From Rhodococcus sp. G-MC3 (lineage in GTDB: Bacteria > Actinomycetota > Actinomycetes > Mycobacteriales > Mycobacteriaceae): DNA of 64,000 nucleotides. The notes beneath the pieces are model-generated. The model was given only the letters and a program-made list of their open reading frames with translations, ran no database searches and had not been told where the DNA came from. The stretch lies in NCBI RefSeq assembly GCF_030063335.1, contig NZ_JASISW010000019.1, forward strand, positions 1-64,000, in the 5' to 3' direction. Below are positions 9,641 through 18,233 of this stretch, piece after piece (position 1 is the first letter of the stretch; each line of letters starts with the position of its first letter). A program made the translations under genes and the position numbers.

Positions 9641-11955
9641 GTCCCGCTCAGCACATGGCGCACTGGGGTATGTACCGCGCGTCTTCGGTCGATGGTGAAG
9701 TCACCGAGGTCCATCCGGACGCGGGTGATGTGGCGCCGTCACCGGTGTTGGGGAACATCCCAGGGTCGGTTCGTCATCGTTCGCGGATAACCGGCCCTGC
9801 CGTGCGTCGTGGCTGGCTGGAGAACGGTCCAGGCCCCTCGAACGAACGCGGTAGCGACGAGTTCGTCGAGGTCACGTGGGAGGAGCTCGCCGAGCTGTTG
9901 GCGGGCGAACTACGGCGCGTAATCGATCGTCACGGCAACGAGGCGATCTACGGCGGGTCGTACGGATGGGGCAGTGCGGGACGATTTCATCACGCGCAGA
10001 GTCAAGTTCACCGCTTCCTCAACTGCATCGGCGGCTACACACGCTCGGTGAACAGTTATTCCACCGGCGCGACCAGCGTCATCATGCCGCACGTATTGGG
10101 TGCGCATTGGAAGATGTTCTCGCGGTCCACGTCTTGGGACGTCATCGCACAAAAGACCGACCTTCTCGTCGCGTTCGGCGGCGTGCCGGTGAAGAACACC
10201 TCCGTCAATCACGGCGGCACTTCGAATCATCCGACCGAGTCGGCGTTGCGGTCGCTGCGGGACAGGGGCGGAAGAATCGTCACGATCAGTCCGCTGCGTG
10301 ACGATATGACCGGCGCGGCGACCTGGCTGGCGCCGAAGCCGGGGTCCGATGTTGCAGTGATGCTGGGTCTCGCATACGTGCTCAGGTCCGAAAATCTGCA
10401 CGACGCAGCATTTCTCGACAAGTACTGCACCGGCTACGACATCTTCGAGCAGTATCTGCTCGGCACGTCCGACGGCATTGCCAAGACGCCGGAATGGGCC
10501 GCCGACAAATCGGGACTGAGCCCGAAGGTCATCGTCGAGCTGGCGCGGTCGATGGCGTCGCAACGCACTCTCGTGACTGTCACCTGGTCCATGCAGAGGA
10601 TCAAGAACGGCGAGCAGGCACCGTGGATGGGGCTGACGCTCGCGTCCATGCTTGGCCAGATCGGTATACCCGGCGGCGGGTTCGGCCATGGGTACGGCTC
10701 GATGAACGAGCCAGGTTTGGCGCCGGTGCCGTATCCGTTGCCGACACTGCCCCAGGGATTCAATCCTGTCGCGACGCACATTCCGGTGGCAGCGATCTCG
10801 GACATGCTCCTGAACCCGGGCACGGCGTTCGACTACAACGGCGCTCGGCTCCGTTACCCCGACATCAGGTTGGTGCACTGGGCGGGTGGAAATCCATTTC
10901 ATCATCATCAGGACCTCGGCCGTTTGCGCCGGGCACTCGCGCGCCCGGACACCATCGTCGTGCACGATCCCTACTGGACTCCGATGGCCAAGCACGCCGA
11001 TATCGTGGTGCCGTCGACCACGTCCCTCGAACGAAGCGACATCAGCTGCACTCGAAACGATCCGCTTCTCGTCGCTATGGCACCTGCGGTGCGCCGCTAC
11101 GCACACGCACGGGACGACTACGACACATTCTCTTCAGTTGCCGAGAAGATGGGCGTGGGGCAGGAATTCACCGAGGGCCGGACCTCGGGGGAGTGGCTCG
11201 AACATCTCTACGCGGAGTGGCAGGGTTACCTGGGCGCCTCGGGTGTTGCAACGCCCACGTTCGGCGAATTCTGGGAGGCCGGATCGGTGCGCATGGACAC
11301 CGAGGATGGTCTGACGTTTTTTGCCGACTATCGCGAAGATCCCGTTCGAAACGCCCTCAGAACGCCGAGCGGCAAAATCGAGATATTCTCGGAGGTCGTC
11401 GACGGGTTCGGCTACGACGACTGCGTCGGACACCCGGCATGGTACGAACCCGAGGAATGGCTGAACGGCCCGCGTGCCGAGCTGTTTCCCCTGCACCTCA
11501 TCGCGAACCAGCCACGAACGCGATTGCACAGTCAGCTGGACCACGGCGCGACTAGTCAAGAGTCGAAAGTTCAAGGGCGCGAACCAATTCGTATGCACTC
11601 GGCTGCAGCGTCGACTCGCGGACTCCTCGACGGAGATGTCGTGCGGGTCTTCAATGACCGCGGAGCGTGTCTCGCCGGAGTGGTCGTCGACGACGGCATG
11701 CTCGCCGAGGTCGTGCAACTCTCGACCGGCGCCTGGTACGACCCGCTGGACCCGAAGGACAGTGGGTCACTGTGCAAGCACGGAAATCCGAACGTGCTGA
11801 CGCGGGACGTCGGTGCCTCGTCGCTGTCGCAGGGGTGCACTGGGCAGCACGTGCTGGTGCAGATCGAACGCTACGACGGCGAATTGCCGTCGATCACCGC
11901 GTTCGATCCACCTCCATTCACTGACAGTGAGGCGCTCAGAAGACGATTCGGCTGA
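9637..11955 (+). CDS. Molybdopterin-dependent oxidoreductase, BisC/TorA/DmsA type
   Basis: A 772-aa MopB-fold enzyme binding a molybdopterin cofactor. There is no N-terminal cysteine cluster for an Fe-S centre, which places it with the BisC/TorA (biotin or TMAO reductase) group. Characteristic stretches are YGGSYGWGSAGRFHHAQSQ, the molybdenum region SVNSYSTGATSVIMPHVLG, TVTWSMQRIKNGEQAPWMG, DPYWTPMAKHADIVVPSTTS and a C-terminal cofactor-binding domain from about residue 620. No Tat or Sec signal is seen, so it is probably cytosolic. A sulfoxide or N-oxide reductase role is inferred, not shown. Its 3' end overlaps the convergent MaoC gene by 20 bp. Confidence 0.88.
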   Translation: MSPAQHMAHWGMYRASSVDGEVTEVHPDAGDVAPSPVLGNIPGSVRHRSRITGPAVRRGWLENGPGPSNERGSDEFVEVTWEELAELLAGELRRVIDRHGNEAIYGGSYGWGSAGRFHHAQSQVHRFLNCIGGYTRSVNSYSTGATSVIMPHVLGAHWKMFSRSTSWDVIAQKTDLLVAFGGVPVKNTSVNHGGTSNHPTESALRSLRDRGGRIVTISPLRDDMTGAATWLAPKPGSDVAVMLGLAYVLRSENLHDAAFLDKYCTGYDIFEQYLLGTSDGIAKTPEWAADKSGLSPKVIVELARSMASQRTLVTVTWSMQRIKNGEQAPWMGLTLASMLGQIGIPGGGFGHGYGSMNEPGLAPVPYPLPTLPQGFNPVATHIPVAAISDMLLNPGTAFDYNGARLRYPDIRLVHWAGGNPFHHHQDLGRLRRALARPDTIVVHDPYWTPMAKHADIVVPSTTSLERSDISCTRNDPLLVAMAPAVRRYAHARDDYDTFSSVAEKMGVGQEFTEGRTSGEWLEHLYAEWQGYLGASGVATPTFGEFWEAGSVRMDTEDGLTFFADYREDPVRNALRTPSGKIEIFSEVVDGFGYDDCVGHPAWYEPEEWLNGPRAELFPLHLIANQPRTRLHSQLDHGATSQESKVQGREPIRMHSAAASTRGLLDGDVVRVFNDRGACLAGVVVDDGMLAEVVQLSTGAWYDPLDPKDSGSLCKHGNPNVLTRDVGASSLSQGCTGQHVLVQIERYDGELPSITAFDPPPFTDSEALRRRFG

Positions 11956-12394
11956 TGATCTCCGCCACCAGCGCTGGTTTGTCCTCGCCCTCGATCTCGA
12001 GGGTGCATGTGGCGAGGATCTGCAACGCCCCGCCCGATGCGTCCTCGACGGACGTCAGCGTGGTCTGCAGACGGACGTGCGAGCCGACTTTGACCGGGTT
12101 GATGAAGCGGACCTTGTTGGAGCCGTAGTTGATGCCGAGTTTGGTGTTCTCGATGGTGTAGATCTGCCAATTCAGCATCGAGACCAACGACAGGCTCAGG
12201 AACCCGTGTGCAATGGGTGCACCGAACGGGCTCTCCCTTGTTGCGCGTTCTACGTCGACATGAATCCATTGGTGGTCACCGGTCGCATCGGCGAACGTGT
12301 TGACTCGTTCCTGAGTGATCTGTAGCCAATCGCTCGACCCGAGATCCTCGCCGACTGCTGCTTTCAGCTGCTCTGCTGATGTGAAGGTGCGCAT
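11936..12394 (-). CDS. MaoC-like (R)-specific hydratase / dehydratase
   Basis: A 152-aa single hot-dog-fold protein. The hydratase motif is present as ITQERVNTFADATGDHQWIH with the catalytic Asp and His, followed by FGAPIAHGFLSLSL. Family members hydrate enoyl-CoA or act on related thioesters; the substrate here is unknown. ATG 12394 is taken as start. It is convergent with the molybdoenzyme gene (20-bp overlap) and lies 53 nt downstream of msrB on the same strand. Confidence 0.85.
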   Translation of the reverse strand: MRTFTSAEQLKAAVGEDLGSSDWLQITQERVNTFADATGDHQWIHVDVERATRESPFGAPIAHGFLSLSLVSMLNWQIYTIENTKLGINYGSNKVRFINPVKVGSHVRLQTTLTSVEDASGGALQILATCTLEIEGEDKPALVAEIISRIVF

Positions 12395-12447
12395 GGTCAC
12401 AGTATGGCAGTGTGTCCGACACTCCAGTCCCGGGACACCGGCAGCCG

Positions 12448-12876
12448 TCAGGCCTTCGGCGCGAGGACCAGCGAAATCGAGTTGATGCAGTACCGCTGAT
12501 CCGTCGGGGTCGGGTAACCCTCGCCCTCGAAGACGTGGCCGAGGTGGCTGTGGCAGCTCTTGCAGATGACCTCGACCCGGCGCATGCCGAGCGAAATGTC
12601 TTCGTTCAGGATTACGGCGTCGCTGTCGGCTGGGTCGAAGAACGACGGCCAACCGCAGTGAGATTCGAACTTCTCGGTGCTGCGAAACACTTCGGCGCCA
12701 CACGCGCGGCACTCGTAGACGCCTTCGGTCGAGGTATCGGTGTACTCACCGACGAACGGACGTTCCGTACCCGCTTCACGCAGGACGGCGTACTCCTCGG
12801 GTGTCAGCTTCTCGCGCCACTGCGAGTCGGTCAGCTGGACGGTAGGGTCGGAATTCTTGTCGGTCGCTGAAGTCAT
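12448..12876 (-). CDS. msrB: Peptide-methionine (R)-S-oxide reductase
   Basis: A 142-aa MsrB that repairs methionine-R-sulfoxide in proteins. Two CxxC zinc pairs (CRACG and CKSCH) flank the active core with SHCGWPSFFDP and GHVFEGEGYPTPTDQRYCINS, whose last cysteine is the catalytic one. No signal peptide, so cytosolic. It follows aftC by 9 nt on the same strand, as Rv2674 neighbours Rv2673 in M. tuberculosis. Confidence 0.96.
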   Translation of the reverse strand: MTSATDKNSDPTVQLTDSQWREKLTPEEYAVLREAGTERPFVGEYTDTSTEGVYECRACGAEVFRSTEKFESHCGWPSFFDPADSDAVILNEDISLGMRRVEVICKSCHSHLGHVFEGEGYPTPTDQRYCINSISLVLAPKA

Positions 12877-12885
12877 ATCACCACG

Positions 12886-14205
12886 CTAATACGATCCGGC
12901 GGTCTTCGTCGTTTTCCCAGCGTGCGCACTGCTGTCAGACGGGAGAGGCAGAATCAGGTCTTCCGGTTCGATTCCCTCTCCCAGCCTGCCGTCCTTCTTT
13001 GCTGCGAGATAACGCCCGAGAAGTACGCCGAAAATGACGATGATGAGCAAGCTCCATCCGAAGGTGGTGCGCATGTAGTCGAATGCACGTCCAGCCGTGT
13101 CGAAACGGCCGGACAGCCATCGGTCGTAACAGGTGAAGCCGTAGATCGCTAGCCAGGCAGGCCAGTTGCGCAGCACTGAATTCTTCAGAACCACCGTCAT
13201 CAGCAACGGGAACAGCAACATCGAGTAGTACATCTGGCCGAGGGACCCCAGCAGCCAGTGAGCTGTAAGAACCAACCCGGAGGTGGTGGCGATGAAGAAC
13301 AGTCGGTCCTCACGGCAGTATTTGTACAGAATCCACAGGGACGCAAGAACCATGATGCCGAGCACTCCGCGTATGCCGAGAATGAGGAACTCCGGCAGGC
13401 CGTAGTAACGGCCGTTGCCGACCACGGCACTGTTGAAGTAGTCGCGTGATTGGAGTAGGTAGGGCGCGGTACGTCGTACGAAGTCCATGGGATCCACCGA
13501 GAGCGGCCACGCGATGGCAGTGACGACTACGGGCACACCGAGTGCTGTGATGAACACCTTCCACTGCCTGGTCATCAAAGGAATGATCAGAAGCGGCGCC
13601 AGTATGGGCTTCACGACGATGGTAAGGCCAATCGCAACACCCGCCCAGAGGTCTTTGCGTGAAAGCATGAATCCGATGAAGGCGACCTCACCGAGGAGAA
13701 CGAATCCGTTGAAATTGGTGAATACGAGGGTATTCGTGACCGTTTCACTTGCGAACGCGGCGAACAGAAGGACCGGCGCTGCAACGGAGTTCATACCGTA
13801 GCCGAAGATCCTGAGCAGGATGTAGAGCGCGGCAATGATCGCGACGGCGCTGGCGAGGATGAACAACCACCGAGCTCGCTCGGGGTCGATCAGAGCAACG
13901 GGGGACAGCATCATCGTCGCGCCAGGCGGATATAGATAATGCGGGTCGACCGAGTCGAAGTTGGCGTTGTATACAGGTTCCTGGTTCAGGAACGCGAGGC
14001 CCGCGCGGTACACCGGAGTGAAGTCGTCGGTGATATCGCCGTTCACCGCCCGTACGAGCACACGATTGAGCACCGTCATGATGGCGAACGGCCACAGAGC
14101 GAACTTCACGACATCTGCAGTGGATCGACCGTTACGCGGCTCGAGGAAGCTTAGTGACACCCGCAGAACGGTACCTTGACCGCCACGCAGCGAGAACCGA
14201 GACAC
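12886..14205 (-). CDS. aftC: Alpha-(1->3)-arabinofuranosyltransferase (GT87 membrane protein)
   Basis: A 439-aa polytopic membrane glycosyltransferase that adds branching arabinofuranose from decaprenyl-phospho-arabinose to arabinan of the cell wall. The N-terminal loop NGDITDDFTPVYRAGLAF and VDPHYLYPPGATMMLSP closely resemble M. tuberculosis AftC as I remember it, including the early Asp pair expected in GT-C enzymes. Around ten hydrophobic segments follow, among them TVTNTLVFTNFNGFVLLGEV and YYSMLLFPLLMTVVLKNSVL. Start GTG 14205 is the first in frame; a start a few codons later is possible. It is probably co-transcribed with msrB. Confidence 0.9.
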   Translation of the reverse strand: MSRFSLRGGQGTVLRVSLSFLEPRNGRSTADVVKFALWPFAIMTVLNRVLVRAVNGDITDDFTPVYRAGLAFLNQEPVYNANFDSVDPHYLYPPGATMMLSPVALIDPERARWLFILASAVAIIAALYILLRIFGYGMNSVAAPVLLFAAFASETVTNTLVFTNFNGFVLLGEVAFIGFMLSRKDLWAGVAIGLTIVVKPILAPLLIIPLMTRQWKVFITALGVPVVVTAIAWPLSVDPMDFVRRTAPYLLQSRDYFNSAVVGNGRYYGLPEFLILGIRGVLGIMVLASLWILYKYCREDRLFFIATTSGLVLTAHWLLGSLGQMYYSMLLFPLLMTVVLKNSVLRNWPAWLAIYGFTCYDRWLSGRFDTAGRAFDYMRTTFGWSLLIIVIFGVLLGRYLAAKKDGRLGEGIEPEDLILPLPSDSSAHAGKTTKTAGSY

Positions 14206-14263
14206 ACCGCGAACCCGCGCCGGTCCTCACCGATCGGCAGTGGTCTGTGATGGGTACGCAGGG

Positions 14264-15826
14264 CTAGGCCGGGCAGGCGCTCCCGTCGGGCGGCAGCGCC
14301 GCATCGCTCGCGTAGGCGACCGCTGCGGATTGCGCACACTGCGACCCGCCGAGTACTGGGTGGCCAGCTCCCTGCCATGTCATCGCTGCTGCGCGGGTAC
14401 CCGTCGACGCGAGCAGACCGGTGATGCTTGGGAATCCGCCGTTGCCGACCACTGGATCGGCCGCGCCACTGAGCTGCAGCACCGGAATGGCGAGATCGGA
14501 GGGCAGCGGGGAGGCCGGAGCCGTTGGCCACGACGAGCACGTCAATGCAGCCAAGGCCGCGTCTGTGCCGAAGACCGGGTACCGCTCGTTCCAAGACGAT
14601 GCCGCGTCGCGGACGGCCTGCGGCGACGGCCATTGCTGACCGTCGGTGCAGCGTGCGACGAATTGCCCGTCGCTTCCGTACGCTGCAGCTGCCTTCGTGG
14701 CGAGCGACCGTAGACTCGCCGGATCGCCATTCGATGCAGCAGAAAGCGTGTCGGCCAGCGCCAAAGCGCGCTGGGACGGATCGCCGTCCGACGATGCCAA
14801 TTCGTATGCGATGCCGTCGACCACGGCATGCGAGGAGACAGGAGCGAAAGCTCCCGCATTCGCAGACGCGATCACACTCTTCACCAATGCCAGAGGATCG
14901 CCACCCAGCGAGCAGTTCAACGCGACACATCGCTGCGTGAACGCCGCAAACGCAGCCTCGCGGCCCTGCGTCTTCTGCTCGGCACGCGTCATCTCGTCGA
15001 CACCGATTCCTGCCGGCGAATCGAGTACCAGGCGTGCGAGGCGATCGGGGTAGGCGGCTGCGTAGGCCAACGCTGTCGATGCACCGTTTCCGGTGCCGAC
15101 GATTCCGAGCGCGTCGACGCCCCACGCCGTGCGCAACTGTTCGAGGTCGTCTGCGGCGAAGCGAGTGGAGAACGCGAGTTCTTGAGGCTGCAAGATATCG
15201 GTGCACTCGATGGTCGCGTCTCGACCGGCAGCAACGGCACGGTCAACCGCGTCCCCGCCGGTGCGTTCGAACTGCCCGAGGTCGGCGAGTGGGTCTCGGG
15301 CCTCGGCTTTGATGCAGTCGACCGCAGTGGATCGACCGATGCCTCGACGATCGATCGCCACGATCGGGTGAGCGGCCAGCAGGGTCGAACTCTGGCCGGC
15401 GGCCATGTCGGCGAGAGTCTCGATCGACGCCATGTCCGATCCCGAGGTGAGGACGAGCGGCGCAGCATCCGCGGGAGTGCGGTCGAAGCGCGCACGCATA
15501 GCGCCCACCGAGAACGACCCGAACATCTGACCCGACGCATCGACCGGCGCCTCGAAATCTGAGCATTCGAGAATCAATCCCGGCGACCGAGCCGTCAACC
15601 CGTAGTTGTTCAGAGTAGTTCCGGTGCAGTCGGACCAGGGCAAATCTGTCACGGGAACCTGAAGGTCCGGTATTTCGGGCGCAGCATCTGCCGTGTTCTG
15701 CGCCGGTTGCCCGGGGGAGTTCTGCTCCACTGCAACGTCGGGGCGCTGGGATGGGCCCGCAGCACAGGCTGCGGCCGTCATAGCCAGGCACACCGTCATT
15801 GCGAGCAACGTTCGATTCTGCGTCAC
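14264..15826 (-). CDS. Secreted alpha/beta-hydrolase lipoprotein (tripeptidyl-aminopeptidase-like)
   Basis: A 520-aa exported hydrolase. The N terminus has a positively charged start, a hydrophobic core and AAAC at about residue 20, consistent with a lipobox. The alpha/beta fold shows the oxyanion-region sequence TDLPWSDC, a nucleophile elbow GTGNGASTALAYAAAYPDR, and a C-terminal TAP-like part with VLQLSGAADPVVGNGG (acid) and GAGHPVLGG (histidine). It is the counterpart of Rv2672 by position. Peptidase or esterase activity is inferred from the fold. A TAGCCT box sits 6 nt before GTG 15826, so the mRNA is probably leaderless. Confidence 0.88.
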   Translation of the reverse strand: MTQNRTLLAMTVCLAMTAAACAAGPSQRPDVAVEQNSPGQPAQNTADAAPEIPDLQVPVTDLPWSDCTGTTLNNYGLTARSPGLILECSDFEAPVDASGQMFGSFSVGAMRARFDRTPADAAPLVLTSGSDMASIETLADMAAGQSSTLLAAHPIVAIDRRGIGRSTAVDCIKAEARDPLADLGQFERTGGDAVDRAVAAGRDATIECTDILQPQELAFSTRFAADDLEQLRTAWGVDALGIVGTGNGASTALAYAAAYPDRLARLVLDSPAGIGVDEMTRAEQKTQGREAAFAAFTQRCVALNCSLGGDPLALVKSVIASANAGAFAPVSSHAVVDGIAYELASSDGDPSQRALALADTLSAASNGDPASLRSLATKAAAAYGSDGQFVARCTDGQQWPSPQAVRDAASSWNERYPVFGTDAALAALTCSSWPTAPASPLPSDLAIPVLQLSGAADPVVGNGGFPSITGLLASTGTRAAAMTWQGAGHPVLGGSQCAQSAAVAYASDAALPPDGSACPA

Positions 15827-15832
15827 GCTGCG

Positions 15833-15838
15833 AGGCTA
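15833..15838 (-). promoter_or_regulatory. -10 box for leaderless hydrolase transcript
   Basis: TAGCCT on the minus strand, exactly 6 nt before GTG 15826, with no Shine-Dalgarno between them. Confidence 0.5.
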
Positions 15839-15854
15839 TCTTTTATCGTCGACC

Positions 15855-16646
15855 TCACGCCGACGGCCGGTGTTTGACCCACCTCGTCAACAGCGTCCCG
15901 TCGTCATCGGCCACTACGTGCGCCCGGGTCATGCGGCGCATCGACGACGTGGACGAGTGCGAAATCCGTCCTGCACCACCGGCGACGAGAAGCGGCGCCG
16001 TGGTGAGACAGACGTCGTCGACTGCGTCGTCGTTCAGCAACTGGCCGAACAATCCTGGCCCTCCCTCGCAGAGGACTCGGTGCAGGCCGAGATCGTCGAG
16101 CGCGGCGAGAATCGCAGCGGTCGAGACGTTGTCCCCCGGTGTTTCGACGACGCGTGCACCTGTAGTCGCCAGTGCGCGGCGTGCATCGGGCGACGCCGAT
16201 GCCGCGGTGACGACGATCGGAGGGACTTCGGTGTCGGTGAAGATACGGGCGTCCGGCGAAATGTGCGCCGAGGCCGTGACCACTACGACGGGCGGAATCG
16301 GTGCGAGCCCGAGTGCCGATCTTCGTTCTTGTTCGTCGGTGGAGAACCGAACACCGCCGTAATTCTCTGCACGGACCGTGCCTGCTCCGACGAGGACAGC
16401 ATCGGCAAGGGTACGCAGAACAGTGAACACAGCCTGGTCGGCGGGAGTTCCAAGGCCGGCGGAGAGGCCGCCGGCAGTGACCGCGCCGTCGATGCTGGAG
16501 ACGAAGTTCGCGCGGATCCACGGCCGCCGCGGTCGTGGGGGATATGCGTACAGACGCTGCAGGTCCGCATCAGCGAGCGGGCCTTTCCTCACACGCGACA
16601 CGTCGCTCTCGGATGTGAAGTAGGTCGCAATATCCAATAGCTGCAT
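15855..16646 (-). CDS. RibD C-terminal-domain reductase (pyrimidine/dihydrofolate reductase-like)
   Basis: A 263-aa protein with only the reductase half of RibD. It shows RPWIRANFVSSIDGAVT near residue 40, ADAVLVGAGTVRAENYGG, and the NADPH-region motif VLCEGGPGLFGQLL near 200. The deaminase domain is missing, so it is not the full riboflavin enzyme. The M. tuberculosis counterpart Rv2671 is reported to have weak dihydrofolate-reductase-like activity, so a folate-related reduction is a reasonable guess. It is divergent from zapE with 34 nt between starts. Confidence 0.85.
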   Translation of the reverse strand: MQLLDIATYFTSESDVSRVRKGPLADADLQRLYAYPPRPRRPWIRANFVSSIDGAVTAGGLSAGLGTPADQAVFTVLRTLADAVLVGAGTVRAENYGGVRFSTDEQERRSALGLAPIPPVVVVTASAHISPDARIFTDTEVPPIVVTAASASPDARRALATTGARVVETPGDNVSTAAILAALDDLGLHRVLCEGGPGLFGQLLNDDAVDDVCLTTAPLLVAGGAGRISHSSTSSMRRMTRAHVVADDDGTLLTRWVKHRPSA

Positions 16647-16668
16647 AAGATAGATAAGACCACGTCGT

Positions 16669-16674
16669 TAGGCT
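16669..16674 (+). promoter_or_regulatory. -10 box for leaderless zapE transcript
   Basis: TAGGCT, 6 nt before ATG 16681. The whole divergent intergenic region is only 34 nt, which leaves no room for a leader and ribosome site. Confidence 0.55.
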
Positions 16675-16680
16675 CTTCCA

Positions 16681-17697
16681 ATGCCCGCACGTCTTGTCGA
16701 CCGCAATCCCGTCGTTCCATCCGATCAATTGATCGCGCAGATGGTGCCACCGGCCATGTTCGACGACGTCAGCTTTGCCTCGTATATTCCGGACCCGAAC
16801 GAGCCCAGCCAGGCGGAGGCCGTCGCCAAAGCCGAGGCGTTCGCCCAGCGAGTCGTCAAGATCCGCGGTAACGGAGGCAAGCGTGGGCTCTTCGGCAAGA
16901 AGACGCCCGCGACCGGTGCGGGCCTGTACCTCGACGGCGGTTTCGGTGTCGGAAAGACCCATCTCCTCGCATCGATCTTCCACAGCGTTCCCAGTCCGAA
17001 GGCTTTCGGCACCTTCGTCGAATTGACTCATGTCGTCGGTGCACTCGGCTTCAACAAGGCGCTCGAAGAATTCTCGAACCACAGCATCCTGTGCATCGAC
17101 GAGTTCGAGCTGGACGATCCGGGCGACACCATGCTCGTGTCTCGGCTGCTCTCGGAGCTCTCCGAGCGTGGCGTATCCATAGTCGCGACGTCCAACACGC
17201 TGCCAGGGCAGCTCGGTGAAGGGCGATTCGCGGCAGCGGACTTCATGCGCGAGATCAAGAAACTGGGTTCCATCTTCGAGTCCATTCGTGTCGACGGGCC
17301 CGACTATCGTCACCGCGACCTTCCACCAGCACCTGACCCGACATCCGAGCCCGAGCTGATCGAGCGGGCCGGAAACACCGACGGCGCTACCCTCGACGAT
17401 TTCGACGAGTTGCTCGCGCACCTGAGCACGCTGCATCCCTCGCGCTATGGCAAATTGCTCGAAGGCGTCAGCTCGGTGTTCCTGAAGAACGTGCACCCCG
17501 CGGCGGATCAGTCGGTGGCGCTGCGTCTGGTCGTCTTGGCAGACCGGCTGTACGACGCCAGCATCCCGGTGACCTCGTCGGGTGGCAAGCTCGATGAAAT
17601 CTTCACCGAGGAGATGCTCGCCGGTGGCTACCGCAAGAAGTACCTTCGTGCAACCTCGCGCTTGCTTGCGCTCTCGCGTTTCGCCGCTGTCGGCTGA
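16681..17697 (+). CDS. zapE: Cell division ATPase ZapE (AFG1-like)
   Basis: A 338-aa AAA-like P-loop ATPase of the AFG1/ZapE family. Walker A is GGFGVGKTHLLASIF around residue 85; Walker B is ILCIDEFELDDPGD, the family's IDEF signature; SNTLPGQLGEGRF follows as the sensor region. In E. coli ZapE acts at the Z ring; the role in mycolata is not established. Counterpart of Rv2670c. A TAGGCT box ends 6 nt before the ATG, implying a leaderless mRNA. It converges on the GNAT gene with only 5 nt between stops. Confidence 0.92.
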   Translation: MPARLVDRNPVVPSDQLIAQMVPPAMFDDVSFASYIPDPNEPSQAEAVAKAEAFAQRVVKIRGNGGKRGLFGKKTPATGAGLYLDGGFGVGKTHLLASIFHSVPSPKAFGTFVELTHVVGALGFNKALEEFSNHSILCIDEFELDDPGDTMLVSRLLSELSERGVSIVATSNTLPGQLGEGRFAAADFMREIKKLGSIFESIRVDGPDYRHRDLPPAPDPTSEPELIERAGNTDGATLDDFDELLAHLSTLHPSRYGKLLEGVSSVFLKNVHPAADQSVALRLVVLADRLYDASIPVTSSGGKLDEIFTEEMLAGGYRKKYLRATSRLLALSRFAAVG

Positions 17698-17702
17698 AGT
17701 TC

Positions 17703-18233
17703 CTACACTGCGCGTTCCATCACGAAGTCGTCGTGTACCTCGGCTCCGACGGTGAACGTTTTGGTACCGACCTGTTCGAATCCCTGTTTGGCGTAGAACC
17801 GCTGTGCTCTGACGTTCTCCTGGTTCACGCCGAGCCACACGCCCGCGCACTGGTTTTCCGAAGCCAGTGCCAGTACGGCCTTCATGAGTTCGGTGGAAAC
17901 TTGGCGACCGTGGTGTCCGGGGAGTACATACATCTTCGACAGTTCCATCGTCGGTGAACGCGTGAGTGCCCGAGCAATGTCCGGATCGGCGGGCTCGCCG
18001 TGAATCGTCATCGCGTATCCGACGATCGAGTCGTCTTCTCGCGCCGCGAGAATAGTGCGCATCGGGTCGTCCAGATAATCGCCGAACTTTTCCTGGGAGA
18101 GCACGTCGTCGATGAACGCTTCGATCGACTCTCGCGTCGAGCCAGGTGGGCACGCCAATGGGAACGTGACAGCTGCGACGTCCGCGAGTTGTTCCGCCTC
18201 CCAGAGTCCAGCCGGTCCCACGGTGACAGTCAT
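17703..18233 (-). CDS. GNAT-family N-acetyltransferase
   Basis: A 176-aa single-domain acetyltransferase. The core has MELSKMYVLPGHHGRQVSTE, the acetyl-CoA-binding region, followed by CAGVWLGVNQENVRAQRFYA and KQGFEQVGTKTF, which are typical GNAT motifs A and B. The acceptor is unknown. It is counterpart to Rv2669. The start ATG overlaps the stop of the L7/L12-domain gene (ATGA), so the two are translationally coupled. Confidence 0.9.
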   Translation of the reverse strand: MTVTVGPAGLWEAEQLADVAAVTFPLACPPGSTRESIEAFIDDVLSQEKFGDYLDDPMRTILAAREDDSIVGYAMTIHGEPADPDIARALTRSPTMELSKMYVLPGHHGRQVSTELMKAVLALASENQCAGVWLGVNQENVRAQRFYAKQGFEQVGTKTFTVGAEVHDDFVMERAV

